Assembly: GCA_021234155.1 (NCBI GenBank) | Contig: JAJEKV010000065.1 | Span: 124,001 to 188,000 of the forward strand | DNA: 64,000 nt | DNA from: Isoetes taiwanensis | Taxonomy: Eukaryota; Streptophyta; Lycopodiopsida; Isoetales; Isoetaceae | Reading direction: 5' to 3' | In this document: piece by piece, positions 33,656 through 45,140 of the stretch | How positions within the stretch are numbered: position 1 is the stretch's first letter | Layout: each line of letters opens with the position of its first letter | Position numbers and translations under genes: made by a program | The notes under the pieces: model-generated | What the model was told of the DNA's origin: nothing | The model's input: only the letters and a program-made list of their open reading frames with translations | Database searches by the model: none

Positions 33656-33860
33656 TAGGAAAAGTCTGAAATAAGTATAAGTTTTAGATAAGTTGGTGCC
33701 TTAGCATGTTAAACAGAGCAACTTGAGTTTTGACCTAAAATTCCCCAAGCTATAAATAGATGTAGAACCCACTCATTTTTTCGTCCAAGCCCTAGAAACC
33801 GCTTCTTCCCAACTTAGGCGATCTTTCGGGCGCTTTTATCCGATTGACGATCCAGAAAAC

Positions 33861-35094
33861 ATGGCCCGAACCAAACAGATCAAGAAGGGAAGCTGCCGCC
33901 CAGCGAAAAAACACCGCCAATCGGTGACAGTAGATCATTCGGAAGATGCTTCGCGGAGAGGCTAGCAAGAGGGGGTCGCCTTCGGACGAAGAGCAAGACA
34001 CCTCCGATTTGATCGATGTCTTCAACCGCCAGTGGAGGACGAGGCCACATCACCAAACTCCATGGACGACGCAGACGAGGGAGGTGTATGAAGAAATAGA
34101 GCGGAGATCCGACAGCCAGGAACAAGCAGATGAGCAAGTGACAGTTTGGAGCCGCCGGAGGTAGCGTAATCTTAGAAGATTCATCAGAAATACGAGCGCT
34201 GTAAGAGAAGGGAGGACAAAAAGAGGAAAAAGGAAAGAAGAGGAAGAAAGCGCAGCCAGAAGAAAAGAAGAAAGTTTAAAGGGAAGTTCGTGGTCGGCGA
34301 AGGAGAACAAAGGACCGCCCGCCAAGGAAGAGGCCGAACCCCAACATTATCATCAAGGAGCGGCAACCCGATTTAACCCCCAAACCCTTCCCGACGACTT
34401 TTCCGATGGGGACTTCAACCCTAACGCCGCAGGTGGAAGCTCTTCCAAGAACCCGTGTGACGAAAGCAAGAAGTACCCGAGCAAACGGGCAAGACTGAAA
34501 GCAACCCCAAAGAAGACCAAGTGCGTAAGCCCCCCGAAAACCCGGCATGGGATAGAAAGAAGCAACCACGACCCGCCCGGAAGCCTACGCCACCGGCATG
34601 TGGTGAAGATTTATGAGAGAAAGATGAGGGAGCACGAGGCCTACATGAAGAAATGGGAGGCCTATAACAAATATTATGAAGAAAACAGAGTTAAGTTCAT
34701 CGAGGGAGGGCTTACCAACGGGCAAAGAAACCTTAAGGCCGCCACCACCGGAAGCCAAGGTTCCCAAGCCGCCACCCGTGAAGAAAGCGGATAGGAAGGA
34801 GGTAGAGAGAAGAGCGCTAAGGGAGATTAGACACTTCCAGCCAAGCAGCCTTCTGGTCTCCTAATCCCCCCCGCGGCCCCCTTCGCTTCGGTTGGTGCGT
34901 GAAGTTATGCGGTGCCTATAGAAACAGACTTTAGAGTCACTGAGACGAGGCCGCCGGCAATGCAAGAGGCGGTTGAGGCAAAAGATAGTGCAACATTTTG
35001 AAGACTCAACACCCAGACTATCCACGCCTAAGCTGGTAACCTTGATGCGACAAGACATGAGTCTTATGACCGCATTAAGGGAGAACGCCTTTAG
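33861..35094 (+). pseudogene. ORFa: histone H3-like protein (element E)
   Basis: Starts with a genuine ATG: M-A-R-T-K-Q-I-K-K-G, the H3 tail with R2 and K4 intact. The frame is lost at TAG after about 34 codons and re-entered repeatedly. Recognisable in the middle: REHEAYMKKWEAYNKYYEEN, as in A. At the end: REIRHFQ near 34820-34840, then MQEAVEAK, and RIKGERL followed by a stop at 35092-35094, again the exact H3 terminus. This is an older or more damaged version of the ORF at 8219-9463. Confidence 0.85.
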
Positions 35095-35231
35095 AAACTT
35101 TTATTGTAAATAATTAAAAATTTTGTAATATAGAGCAATTTTGTCTACTTTGATGACATAAACTTGAGTAATTAGAGCAAATTAATAAGTTTTAGCTTTT
35201 ATCTCAGAAAAATAGGACATTTGGGAGCCGA

Positions 35232-35505
35232 GACATGATGTTCATACGCACCGTCCGCTAAAACAAAAGTTAGGATTGAAGCGAGGGCTAAGCCGTGAGA
35301 CCTACCAAACTTGACCAAAACAGCTCCAAATCGACCAAATAAGGGGTCGATTCTGCCTAATTTGATGAGCCCATCACCCTTACACTATTAGTTTACCCAA
35401 ATTGACACCTTTAATCAAAATGGGACTGATGTTCACAGTTTCATACTGTCGCTAAAAACAAAAAGTTAGGATTGAAGCGAGGCGCAAGTCGTGAGACCTC
35501 TTACC
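35232..35505 (+). promoter_or_regulatory. Paired leader motifs upstream of ORFb (element E)
   Basis: Copies at about 35232-35305 and 35440-35505 share CGCTAAAA(A)C, AAAAGTTAGGATTGAAGCGAGG and CGTGAGACC. The stem CTAA/TTAG and CGC/GCG can form in each. Spacing 204 bp, close to the 203 bp of the pair at the same position in element A. Confidence 0.5.
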
Positions 35506-35817
35506 AATTCTTCACCAGACTTGTTAAAGTCACCTTCAACCCCATCGCAGATAGCATCTTTTAGGTAACCTAGCCTTGTTCGTGCATCTCCTATAGTCCT
35601 CAAACTCCTATTTTGACCTCAGATAAGTTAGAATCACCCAATCCTAGGAAATTTTCAAGTCATCCAAAAATTAGGGTTTTCCCCTTTTCTATAAATAGAC
35701 CCCTCACTTCTCTCGATAGCACCCTACAAATCTGCTGCCCTGCCCTTTCTAGCCGATTTCCCAACTCCCCGAGGCGCTCTTGCAACCGCTTTTGTTACCC
35801 TCTTTCGCAATTAATCA

Positions 35818-37374
35818 ATGGCAACTTCTGATTTCCAGAGATGGTACACGCCAGCGGGCCATGTCATTGAGGCCGACGTCGACCAAATCTTCCAGATCTT
35901 CAGAAGGAGGTAGACGCCCAAGCAACCTTTGCACGCGACCCTCCAGCCTTTTATAGTAGAGTCCCGACCGAAGTTTCAAGCTAGGGTAGAACCAGCTTAG
36001 TGCAACTCCCCTTGTATAGGATATTTTGTTCCTAGACAGCCCCTCGCAGGGTAAAGATTAGACGATGTCCCTAACATCGCCAAATACCTCACAAACAAAG
36101 CGCACCGCACACCTGAGCCAATGGTCCTAACCGCCCAACAGACCAAGTACTTTCTTTCAACACCGCCCGGCAATCTTTTCACCCACCGCGTCCGAGAACA
36201 TCGTGGGGAAACCTCCATTCCCCCCATGGACGTAGATCCATTAGCCGAAGCAGCAGATAACAACGGCTCCTCACACACGCATTTAACAGAGCAGGAAGGG
36301 AAGGGAAGAAGACTCCGGATGAACAGAACTGAGGAGGAGGAAGAAGATGTTGAGCTCGACCCAGCAGAGGAGCAGGACAAGCCGAGCGAGAGTGGCAAGA
36401 CTTCTAAAGAAGCCGGGCAGACTCTCGAGTCGCCACCCCGGGTTAGGCATCACAAGCCTAGCTCCCATTATAATCGAAGGTGAGGAGTTTCGCTCCTAAG
36501 CGACATTCAAAACCTCCCGAGTGTGGAAAGGGAATACCGACCAAGAGTTGCCGCACCAACCCGGAAGAACAGACTTGGACGACTTCATCGCCCGAGGAGA
36601 GTCTGACTTCCCCTCCAAGTAAGGGAAGCCGACACTTACACGGGAGAGTTTACCTCCCACATCCAAGCCTACAAAGAACATCGCAGATCATGGAGGCGCA
36701 TAAGGCTGAGAACAAGCTACCGACGGAGGAAGAGTTCCTTGCTCTCCAGAACAGATGGGGATCCGCTTATGCGACCTCAAACATCCTAACGGCAAGCTCG
36801 CCCCGCAGCACCTCCCCGGATAGGACAGCGACCGACCTCGAGGGAGGGCTTCAAAGAACAGCCAATGACTACGTGGAGCTCACCACGGTGGAGGTTGATG
36901 ATTTCGAAGCGCATAATGAGCTGGATACCGAAAGTGGCCGAGGACCCGCCTCGCAACGATGTGTCACTACGCTTATTACCCGCCATTGCCGATGGATGGA
37001 AGAATAGCGTTATCCACCGCAAGTTCACCCCCCGCAGGCGCAGGGAAGGAGTAGCGCTGCTGATTGCACTCGTGATTCGCCGCATGCACGGCTACCCCTT
37101 AACACCGAAAGTATGCAATCCTCGGGTGAAAAGAGCGGTAGCACTCGACGCCTTCGACTTCGCCATACCTTACAAAAGCGGCAGGCAAGACTGCCGCTGA
37201 CGATGCAGCTTTATACCTCCCAATCGCAGAATAGAAGATTTAGCAAGAGCATTACAGTGGTGGATCTCCAGCCAATGTTCTTAGGAACTTGGGCCATTCA
37301 AAGGGGAAATGCCTCAAGTGAAAAAGTTCTTGGAGGATAATCCATCTTACCCAAGCATCATCGTAAGTGATTAG
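35818..37374 (+). pseudogene. ORFb: unrecognised protein (element E)
   Basis: MATSDFQRWYTPAGHVIEAD at the start and KKFLEDNPS at the end match ORFb of element A. Internal matches include PPMDVDPLAEAAD (A: PAMDVDPLASSAE) and RAVALDAFDFAIPY (A: RTVALDIFDFAVPY). Broken by frameshifts. Function unknown. Confidence 0.75.
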
Positions 37375-37679
37375 CAAGAGTTGCAAGTTCTTGTATTAGT
37401 GTAATATAAAATATAAATATAACATTCTCTTGCACTATAAATGTTTTGTTGATATATTTTGTGCCCCCTCAACCATGCCAACAAACATAAATAATGCAAG
37501 AAAGCAAGGAAAACTAACCATGTAGATATGAACCACTTGTGTATGCAAATTTAGAGGCCCGAAAGCCAGGAGAACCATTAACCGCTGGAACTTACTGTGG
37601 GGAACAGAGCCCGCCCAGCCACGCCCCGCAAGGAACCCGCTTGAAGAGTTTGGACAAATGACCTTAAGAAGAAATATCG

Positions 37680-39530
37680 CAAATGAGGACAGACCTCGAA
37701 CAGATAAAGGCCTTGCTAGCCGCACAAGCAGGAGCAGGTTCGGTGGGTAACGCTCAACAGCCGCAAGCATCAGCTCGGAGAACAAGTAGAGACAAGAAGA
37801 GGAGCAAGAGAGGAAGGTCCCCAGCCGGACTCGACCGACTAAGCTCGATTCGCGACCGATTCGAGGAAGAAGAAGAGCGTAACCAAGTCCGAAAGCGCAT
37901 TTAAAGGCGAGGAACCACCCGAGGGACTACAAAGGGACACAAGAACCTCTCGACTACCGTAAGAAAGTAGACTCGTGATTGGGAAATGTTTGAAGGCCAG
38001 AAGCTCGAACAATTCTCAGCGAGAACAGCGTCGCATGGAGGCAGAGGCTTGGCTTGACGAGATGAGTTTTAATACGGCAATGCCTATGGTATGAAGGATA
38101 AGGATAAAGGCAGTGGTGGCAACAAATAACCCTGGCGGGGAGCAAAGACGATTTGGTGGAAGGGCTATGCCAAGGCTCATGGCTTAAGCAGTGGATGCTT
38201 GCGGTGTTCAAGAAGTTTGCTAAAGCCTTCAAGCCGCCATTACGCTCCAAGAGAGCACAAGTCCAAGATGATGCGCCAGTTTCTACTGTGTTGCAAAGAA
38301 GGCAACAAGTCAACACGTAAATACACGAGGAATTTATGAGGCTAAGGTCAGATGTGCCAAAGTTAGAGAGAAGCACGCAGTGGAAAGCTACATTGAAGGT
38401 CTGAATGAGGAGATCCCGAAGTTTGTAAGGGCAATAAACCCAAGAACAAGATCGTAAGCGGAGTCCAAGGCAATAAGTTTGCAAGGAATGTGACCTCGTA
38501 ATAGTGGGCGAGGCAAGCAAAGATTACCAAGATAAAGGCAAGGGCAAAGCAGGCCAGCCCGAGAACAGCCAGCCCAGTGACCAGAATTTTAGAGCCCCAT
38601 ATAGTGGCAATCAAGGGAAGCAAAGCAGGAGAAGAAGCAGTGTGTCCTTCAAAGACAAACAGAAGGGTCAAGCTACTCCAAAGCCGCGGCGATCCTTTCT
38701 CGGCAGCCATGCCCAAGGAGAAGAGACAGAGTGCATAGAAAAGCAGCCTTTGCTTCGTGTGTTTCCAGCCAGCCATAGAAATGAAACCGCCCATATGTCA
38801 TGAGTGCAAATAGCCATAGCAAGAGTTGGGAGATTGGGACACTTTGATCGACGACGACGGGCGCAGGAGGCCCGCGACTACATTCAGTGGTGAGTGTCAT
38901 ATCTTTGCCGCAATAGATACAGAGCAAGCAGAGAGCCAAGATAAAGTAATTTCCACAAAGGGGAAAGGCCAAGGCCAAGTCATTTATAGTCCTAATAGAT
39001 TCAGAAGTAGCCATAACTTTGCATCTCCAAGAATGGTTCAAATGTTGAAGTTGAAACCATTAAAGTCAAAGCCAAGGCCCGTTGTCTTAGCAAGTGGAGC
39101 AAAGAAGGCGCACTGGCAGTAAAAGAATCAACTTTGACATCGACTTGTCGGGATTAAGATCCAGATGGGGGCAGAGGTAATGGGCATCGGCAAGCACGAT
39201 TTGATAATAGGTATGGAGTACCTTGGACCAGCAGGGCCATTATTGATTGTGGAAGCGGAAGGTGACCTTCCCAACACCGACGGCAAGATCATTGAGATAA
39301 CAGTGTAAAGAAGTTGTTCCCATCATGCGGTGTATGTCTTCTAAACTACCGTTCAAGTGCATCAAGAGTGAGCAGGTAGCATACATCTTCAAGCTTGAGA
39401 TTAGCGAGCCGGAATTGGAAGGAAGCAAAGAAGACAAGATGCTCGGCAAGAAGTTGCCGAGGCAAATAGCTAAGTTGATCACGGAGTTCCACGATCTCTT
39501 TCCGTGATGAGATCAAGCAGCTCCCTCCTT
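37680..39530 (+). pseudogene. Element E gag and protease
   Basis: QMRTDLEQIKALLA marks gag; then KAFKPPLR-type capsid sequence near 38230, and the knuckle region near 38750 in fragments. The protease has [20 protein letters not shown] near 39000, where B has DSGSSHNF, then [10 protein letters not shown] near 39210 and [18 protein letters not shown] near 39450. Many single-base indels. Confidence 0.8.
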
Positions 39531-42360
39531 ATAGGGGAGTCGAAAGTAGATAGCACTCCGAACCAGAACAAAGCCCACAAGCAAGGCTCCATATAGAATG
39601 ACAACGCAGAATTGTCTGAGCTAAAGAAGAAGCTAGGAGCCGCCGACCTAGGTTTCATTAGACCTAGGCCTCGCCGCTCGGGAGCCCATTCTTTTGTCAA
39701 GAAGAAGGATGGATCTTTGAGGATGTGCATAGACTATAGACAGTTGAATAAGCACACCATTAAGAACAAGTATGCGCTTCCAAGATCGTAGACGAATTTG
39801 ATGGATCAGCTTCAAGGAGCAAAGATCTTCTCCAAAATTGACTTAAGGTCGTTATCATCGATAAGGATAAAGGAGGAGGATATCCACAAGACCGCCTTCG
39901 TGACGCGGTATGGGCATTATGAGTTCACAAGTGATGCCTTTCGCTTATCAAATGCCTCCCCCGCAACGCTCATGAGGCTCATGAACGATATCTTCGTGGG
40001 AGTTCCCGGACACCTTTGTGATTGTTTTCTTTGATGACATTTTGGTGTATAGCAGATCCCTTGAAGAGCACGCGGCAACACTTGAGAAGGGTGCTAGAGA
40101 AGTTGAGGAGGCACTGGGCTTAACGCCAAGTTGTCGGGCGCCACTTCGCAACGTAGAAGGTGGAATACCTTGGTCATGTGATCTCGGCAGAAGGCATCTC
40201 GACGGACCCCGCCAAGATTGAAGCAAAGTTGATTCAAAGGGTCGGGCCAAGAATGTGCACGAGGTCGAAGTTTTCGGCCTAGCGGGTACTACAGTGAAGT
40301 TCGTGGAAGAACTTTGCTAAGATAGCAGCCCCGCTAACGCACTGGACGAGGGCGTAGAAGGCGAAAAGATTGGGTAGAGCATTGGCACAAGAAAGCCCAA
40401 AAGGGATTTGAATTGTTGAAGGAAGCTTTAACAACAGCCCCGCCTTTAACCCCGCCGGACCCCGAGAAGGATAAGCTTGTAGCAACAGATGCAGTAAGAT
40501 AGCTACAGTGCAAAGGCTTATGCAAGAAGAACGGTGGTAGCGTGATGATTCCGTGAAGATGAACGACGCCGAGACGCCAATTACCCAACGCGACGCATCA
40601 GGAGTTGCTTGCGCTTGTCGGGGGCATTAAGAATATGGAGGCACTATCTCTTGGGAAGGAAGTTCCAATTGATACCCCACCATCGAGCCTCCAATATGTA
40701 TTCACGCAACCACACCTCAACTGAGGCAGCGGAGATGGATGGAGTTCCTCAAGAATATGACTTTGATATAGTCTACAAGCCGGGAAGCTCAATGTGGTAG
40801 CAGATGCGCTTTCAAGGCACCCCCGACAACTAGAGTGCATTGCAACGCAATTTCAACGCCTCCAAATGACTTTGGTAAGAAGATTGAAGAGTCCTTGCCA
40901 ATGGATGTGGATTTCGGGAAGTATGGGTAAGCCTCTAAGGAGGCTAGAACAGATAAAGAACGGAGGCCTTCAAGCATTATAAGAAGGAAGGCAACCCGTT
41001 ATACCATAAGAACAAGTTGTGCGTGCGAATCATCGTGTAAGGAAGTTGATCCTCCATGACACGCGACAAAGCCCAATAGCGGGCCATGCGGGATTCATGA
41101 AAACATATTTCAAAGCGCAGCAGCCTATTATTGGCCAGGAATGAAGAAGCAAATAGCTCGCTACATCAAGGAATGTCACCTATGCTGCCAGACTAAGGCG
41201 AAAGCAGCCTTCAATTCCGTGGGCATTAGAGCCATTAGCAGTGCCAAACGCTAAGTGGGAGGTAATCAAAGATGGATTTCATCACAGACTCCTAAGAATG
41301 AGAGGCAAGGATGCCTTGATGGTAGTGGTCGACAAGTTGTCAAAGATGGCACATTTTGTGCCTTGCAGACCACGATACGCCTATGGATACAAAGAAAGCT
41401 CTTCACCAAAGAGATCTTCAAAGCTTCATGGCATGCCAAGGGAGATTATCTCCGGCTGAGATCCGGGTTCATGAGTGCCTTTTGGCAAGACCTCTTTGGC
41501 GACGATTCGCACCAAGCTATCCATGAGCACGGGCAGATCATCCTCAGACGGATGGCCAAACGGAGCGGACCAACAGGATCTTAGAAGACATGCTACGAAA
41601 CTATGTCTGGAATAAGCAAAGTATGTGGGAAGAATTCATTCACTTGGTGGAGTTTGCATACAATAGCACCAAGCAGGAATCGTCCCAGATGTCGCCATTT
41701 ATGATCAATTATGGCTATCGATTGTTTAACTCCGCATTAATTTGGCACAACCCCCGTCAAAAGTAGAAGTTTCAAGCAGCCAGATGTTGGCCGATATGCA
41801 GCAGCTCGTGGAAGAGGTTCGAGGGTATCAAGAAAAGAAGAAGTCGACAAAAGAGCATTGCCGACAAGCATCGAACGGTAAGAGAGTTCAAAGTTGGAGA
41901 TGATGTTTGGCTCAAGATCAAGGTAAAGCAGGCGAAGCTCAGGATTGGGAATTGCAAGAAGCTTGCTCCAAGGTGGGCTGGACCCTTCAGAATAATCAAG
42001 AGAGTAGGTAATCAATCCTACAAGTTGGAATTGCAAACACACCTAAAGATCCATAAGGTCTTCCACGTGAGTTTGTTGAAGAAGCATACTCCAAATCCGC
42101 ATTTAAGTCTTGGACACTCCAACGTTGTTGGAAATGACGGAGGAGCAGCTGGAAATAGTTCCAGAAATGATTCTTGATAGAGCTTTTAAGAAGACAAGGA
42201 GGTCGAATTCCTCCAGTATTTGGTCAAGTGGAAACACTTGCCGCTGGAAGACGCCACGGGTACTTAAGAAAGATTTAGTAAAGCAAAGACCCACAATTTA
42301 TGGAGCAATGGGACGGCAAGGTCATCTCCAAGAAATCGCTCAGTGCATGTCGACGGCGAG
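39531..42360 (+). pseudogene. Element E reverse transcriptase, RNase H, integrase and chromodomain
   Basis: [22 protein letters not shown] (39690-39760), [16 protein letters not shown] and [14 protein letters not shown] (40010-40060). RNase H end near 40760. Integrase finger remains near 41040-41200, core VVVDKLSKMAHFVPC near 41320 and TAYH-equivalent at 41530, then the GPFRI region near 41980. Chromodomain near 42195-42330: FLQYLVKWKH in pieces, with PTIYGAMGRQGHLQ replacing the usual PQFMEQWDGKVI by a frame change. Not functional. Confidence 0.85.
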
Positions 42361-43226
42361 GTTAATTCTTGTATAGATTAATCCACGATGCAACCTATGC
42401 TTGGTATGGGTCGTGACATGCGCCGTTATCGGCGATGATGAGACCACTACGGTGATCTCTAGGGCGTGGTGTAATGTCAATGTAGGCATGACCGCTTTCC
42501 GCTTTGGCGATGCAGTGGAAGGTAGATTAGAAAGTCTACTGGCCCCACGGAAGGAGACGGCCTCAGAGAAAAGAGGTCATTAAGGAATGCATTGATAGGG
42601 AAAGCACCTTTAGCCCCATATATGCTTTGATAGGAGGAATCCATCCTTCTTCCCCACGCCGAGAAGGATATCCTCCACCGGGCAACTAGAGGTGTAGGCA
42701 TGAGCGCATATAGGCATATAGGTATTTGTCTCCCCGCCATTATGGAAGATTCATCCTCTTCCTACCGGGAGATTAGCCATGCATTCATGTAGATAGGTGG
42801 GGTGGTCACCATATAACCAAAATTTATTAAACAATTAAAACGGTACTAACGTAGTGTCGACCCGCAGCCAAAGAGAGCCGCCCGAGGGCAAGGAGGTCGA
42901 AGATGTAAGACTTGCAACACAAGTTTTGTTGGAATGTGTTGCAAGGAATGAAGAGTACCTCTGACAAGAATTATAGATATGAAATGTTGAAATTTTGTCT
43001 AACTTAACATAGTGAATAACTTGTTAATGGTGTTATGAATTGATAAGTATTCCATAATATAATAACGTAATAATGTTCTAAAAGTAATTACCTTAGAGTA
43101 ATCGTGATAAATGTATAAAGATTATATTGTAGGTATCACGCTGATTGCAGTGGTGCGGTGTTAGAAGATCCCAAGGTGGGGAGACCCAACGATGTCATGA
43201 CAAACATCATTTCAAGGTGGGGAGAA
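42361..43226 (+). other. Element E 3' untranslated region with polypurine tract
   Basis: No ORF. It ends in AAGGTGGGGAGAA (43214-43226), the polypurine tract that primes plus-strand DNA, directly before the LTR start. A second similar purine run, AAGGTGGGGAGA, lies at 43172-43183. Confidence 0.8.
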
Positions 43227-44763
43227 TGTGACGTTCCAAAGACAAGATACGCCCCGGTGACGTACATTGTAATCGCCATCGCCACGCCGCACACGCCACC
43301 CCATTGACGGTACGCCAACGGATAGCCAGGTAAGTAGCCCTAGGGGGCAACTTGCTAGGAGTGTTCATATATTATTAATGTGCACATGTGCACATTAATG
43401 AGGGCACACCTTTCCATGTTGGCATATTTTGCCACCTAGCCACTAAAGGCAAGTGGGGCCTTTCCAATTATCCCACATGCCAAATTGGGTAATTGGAAAC
43501 CCTAGCCTAAACCCCATGTCTATTTAGGGTAGGAAAACCCTAGCTTGCTAGTTTTTCGCCCTTAGGGTTTTAGAGCTCATTTTGGCTGCCCCAGAGCCAA
43601 AACCGCCTCCCGTGACGCCTGCTTAATTATGCTTTGATCGGGCCTCAATTCGATCAGCCACAGGATGGTTGAACTCAGTCGAGGAGCCACTCAAGGATCG
43701 GGATTTGGTCAATTTAATAGCTTAAACCGCCTTCTAGTCATAGAATCAGTAGGTTTAGACTATTAAATTGCCCATAGTAGTTATCTAGATCTTAGATCTG
43801 GGACACTAACTAAAGAACCTAACTCTATGATTGGATCTAGTTCTTTAGTTCTTCCAGGATATATTTGGACGATGTATTTCGCGGAACTCCTTGTATTGGG
43901 AAGGGGGGGGTAGAGGCCCTAAAGCTTGTAGTTGATGCTCCTAGAGTAGCCTCTCTAGCTGCTTGTAGATCGGCGCCTGCGGTACAAGAGCCACACCCGG
44001 TTGTGGGTGAAGGGGCGGACCGGGCTAAGAAGGAGATTCATGTCCCGATTCTTGAACGATCCCGGTGTGTGTAAAGCCTACCGGGATCATTGTGACTAGG
44101 TCCGATGGCTTACCACCGTGCGGGTAAGGCATGGGCTCGACACCCGTGAAGTGGTGTACACTTTCCAGTGGGGTTCGAATACGGGCAATGGCCCCTCTAG
44201 TCACCTTGAGTCAAAGATGTAGATCTCTGGAGGGGTGATCCCTACCGCCCCATCCGGGGACCGGGATGATGACCCGTGAATAGCCCTTCGGCTATGCACC
44301 CTGGCTACTGGTCAGTCCCAACACTTTTCAGCCTACTCGCAAAGTGTGCACGGAGGGGCGGATGGAGTGGACAACCCTATGCCATGTTCTATGCCCAAAT
44401 CCATTGCCATGAATTCGGTCCAAGAACTCCTCGGAGACCCAAGCCGCCACCATCCTTTGAGTCTGAGCCTTGGGTAGGATCCCCTATGTGATGTGCCGAT
44501 CTTTGTCTATGCAGATATGAGGAGGACCATCCTTCGAGATGGTCACTGGGATGTTGATGTATGTGCTAACCGACATGTATGTTTACGCCTTCAGCCTAGG
44601 TAGGCCCCGAGGGAGGCGGGGTAGAATGACACCTTCACTCTTCCCACTCGAGATTTACGGGTGCAGTGATATGTGGAGGCCCTGTATCGGCATGGAGCTG
44701 GTGTGGGGAAGAACTCTGTTTGTATACGGTGAGTGCACCGATAACGCAGTAGGGGACGCCACA
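43227..44763 (+). repeat. 3' LTR of element E (1537 bp)
   Basis: Starts TGTGACGTTCC after the purine tract and ends GGGGACGCCACA before ATCAC. It pairs with the 5' LTR. Confidence 0.94.
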
Positions 44764-44788
44764 ATCACAAACCAGATGAAAGTATCAC

Positions 44789-44991
44789 CTTGAGAAAAGG
44801 AGGATCAATTGATCATTGAACCATTGCATATCAGCTTTCAAAATTTTGATGTCGGTGGAGCTAATCACGATAGTTTCAGTTCCACTCAGCAACACTTCCA
44901 AATGTGTATGTGGCTTTAGATAGACAGGGACTGCCAAAGCTCTATCATCTCTAGTTCTAAACACACACGAGAACACTTGCTCACAATCCAT
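44789..44991 (-). pseudogene. Ulp1-type protease, N-terminal part of the catalytic domain
   Basis: Open reading ending LKADMQWFNDQLILLFSR at a GTGATAC donor (44788). The W-FNDQ-LI phrase matches the WLND..I motif that opens Ulp1 catalytic domains and should precede the SYAYVCKYM sequence at 31560-31600. Removing element E and one ATCAC copy joins the two halves on the same strand. Only 31 bp would then lie between donor and acceptor, so the gap may be a frameshifted coding stretch and not an intron. Confidence 0.7.
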
Positions 44992-45140
44992 TCAAAAAAT
45001 TTAAATTGAAAAAGTACAACACATATCATAGAAAAAGTTTTACTTATATTGACTTTCGAAGAGTTTTACAAGATTCATCTATGAAAATACTTCTCGAGTA
45101 TTTTCATGTAGTTGCGCGACTCTTCAGAATCCCATATGTT

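Larger units (their letters stand above)
31632..44763 (+). mobile_element. Ty3/gypsy chromovirus, element E, complete with target duplication
   Basis: 5' LTR 31632-33192, primer site from 33194, ORFa, ORFb, gag, pol with chromodomain, PPT and 3' LTR 43227-44763. The 5-bp sequence ATCAC lies on both sides (31627-31631 and 44764-44768). Same gene order as element A, including the two extra ORFs. Nearly every gene is broken by short indels. It lies inside the Ulp1 pseudogene on the opposite strand. Total 13132 bp. Confidence 0.95.
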
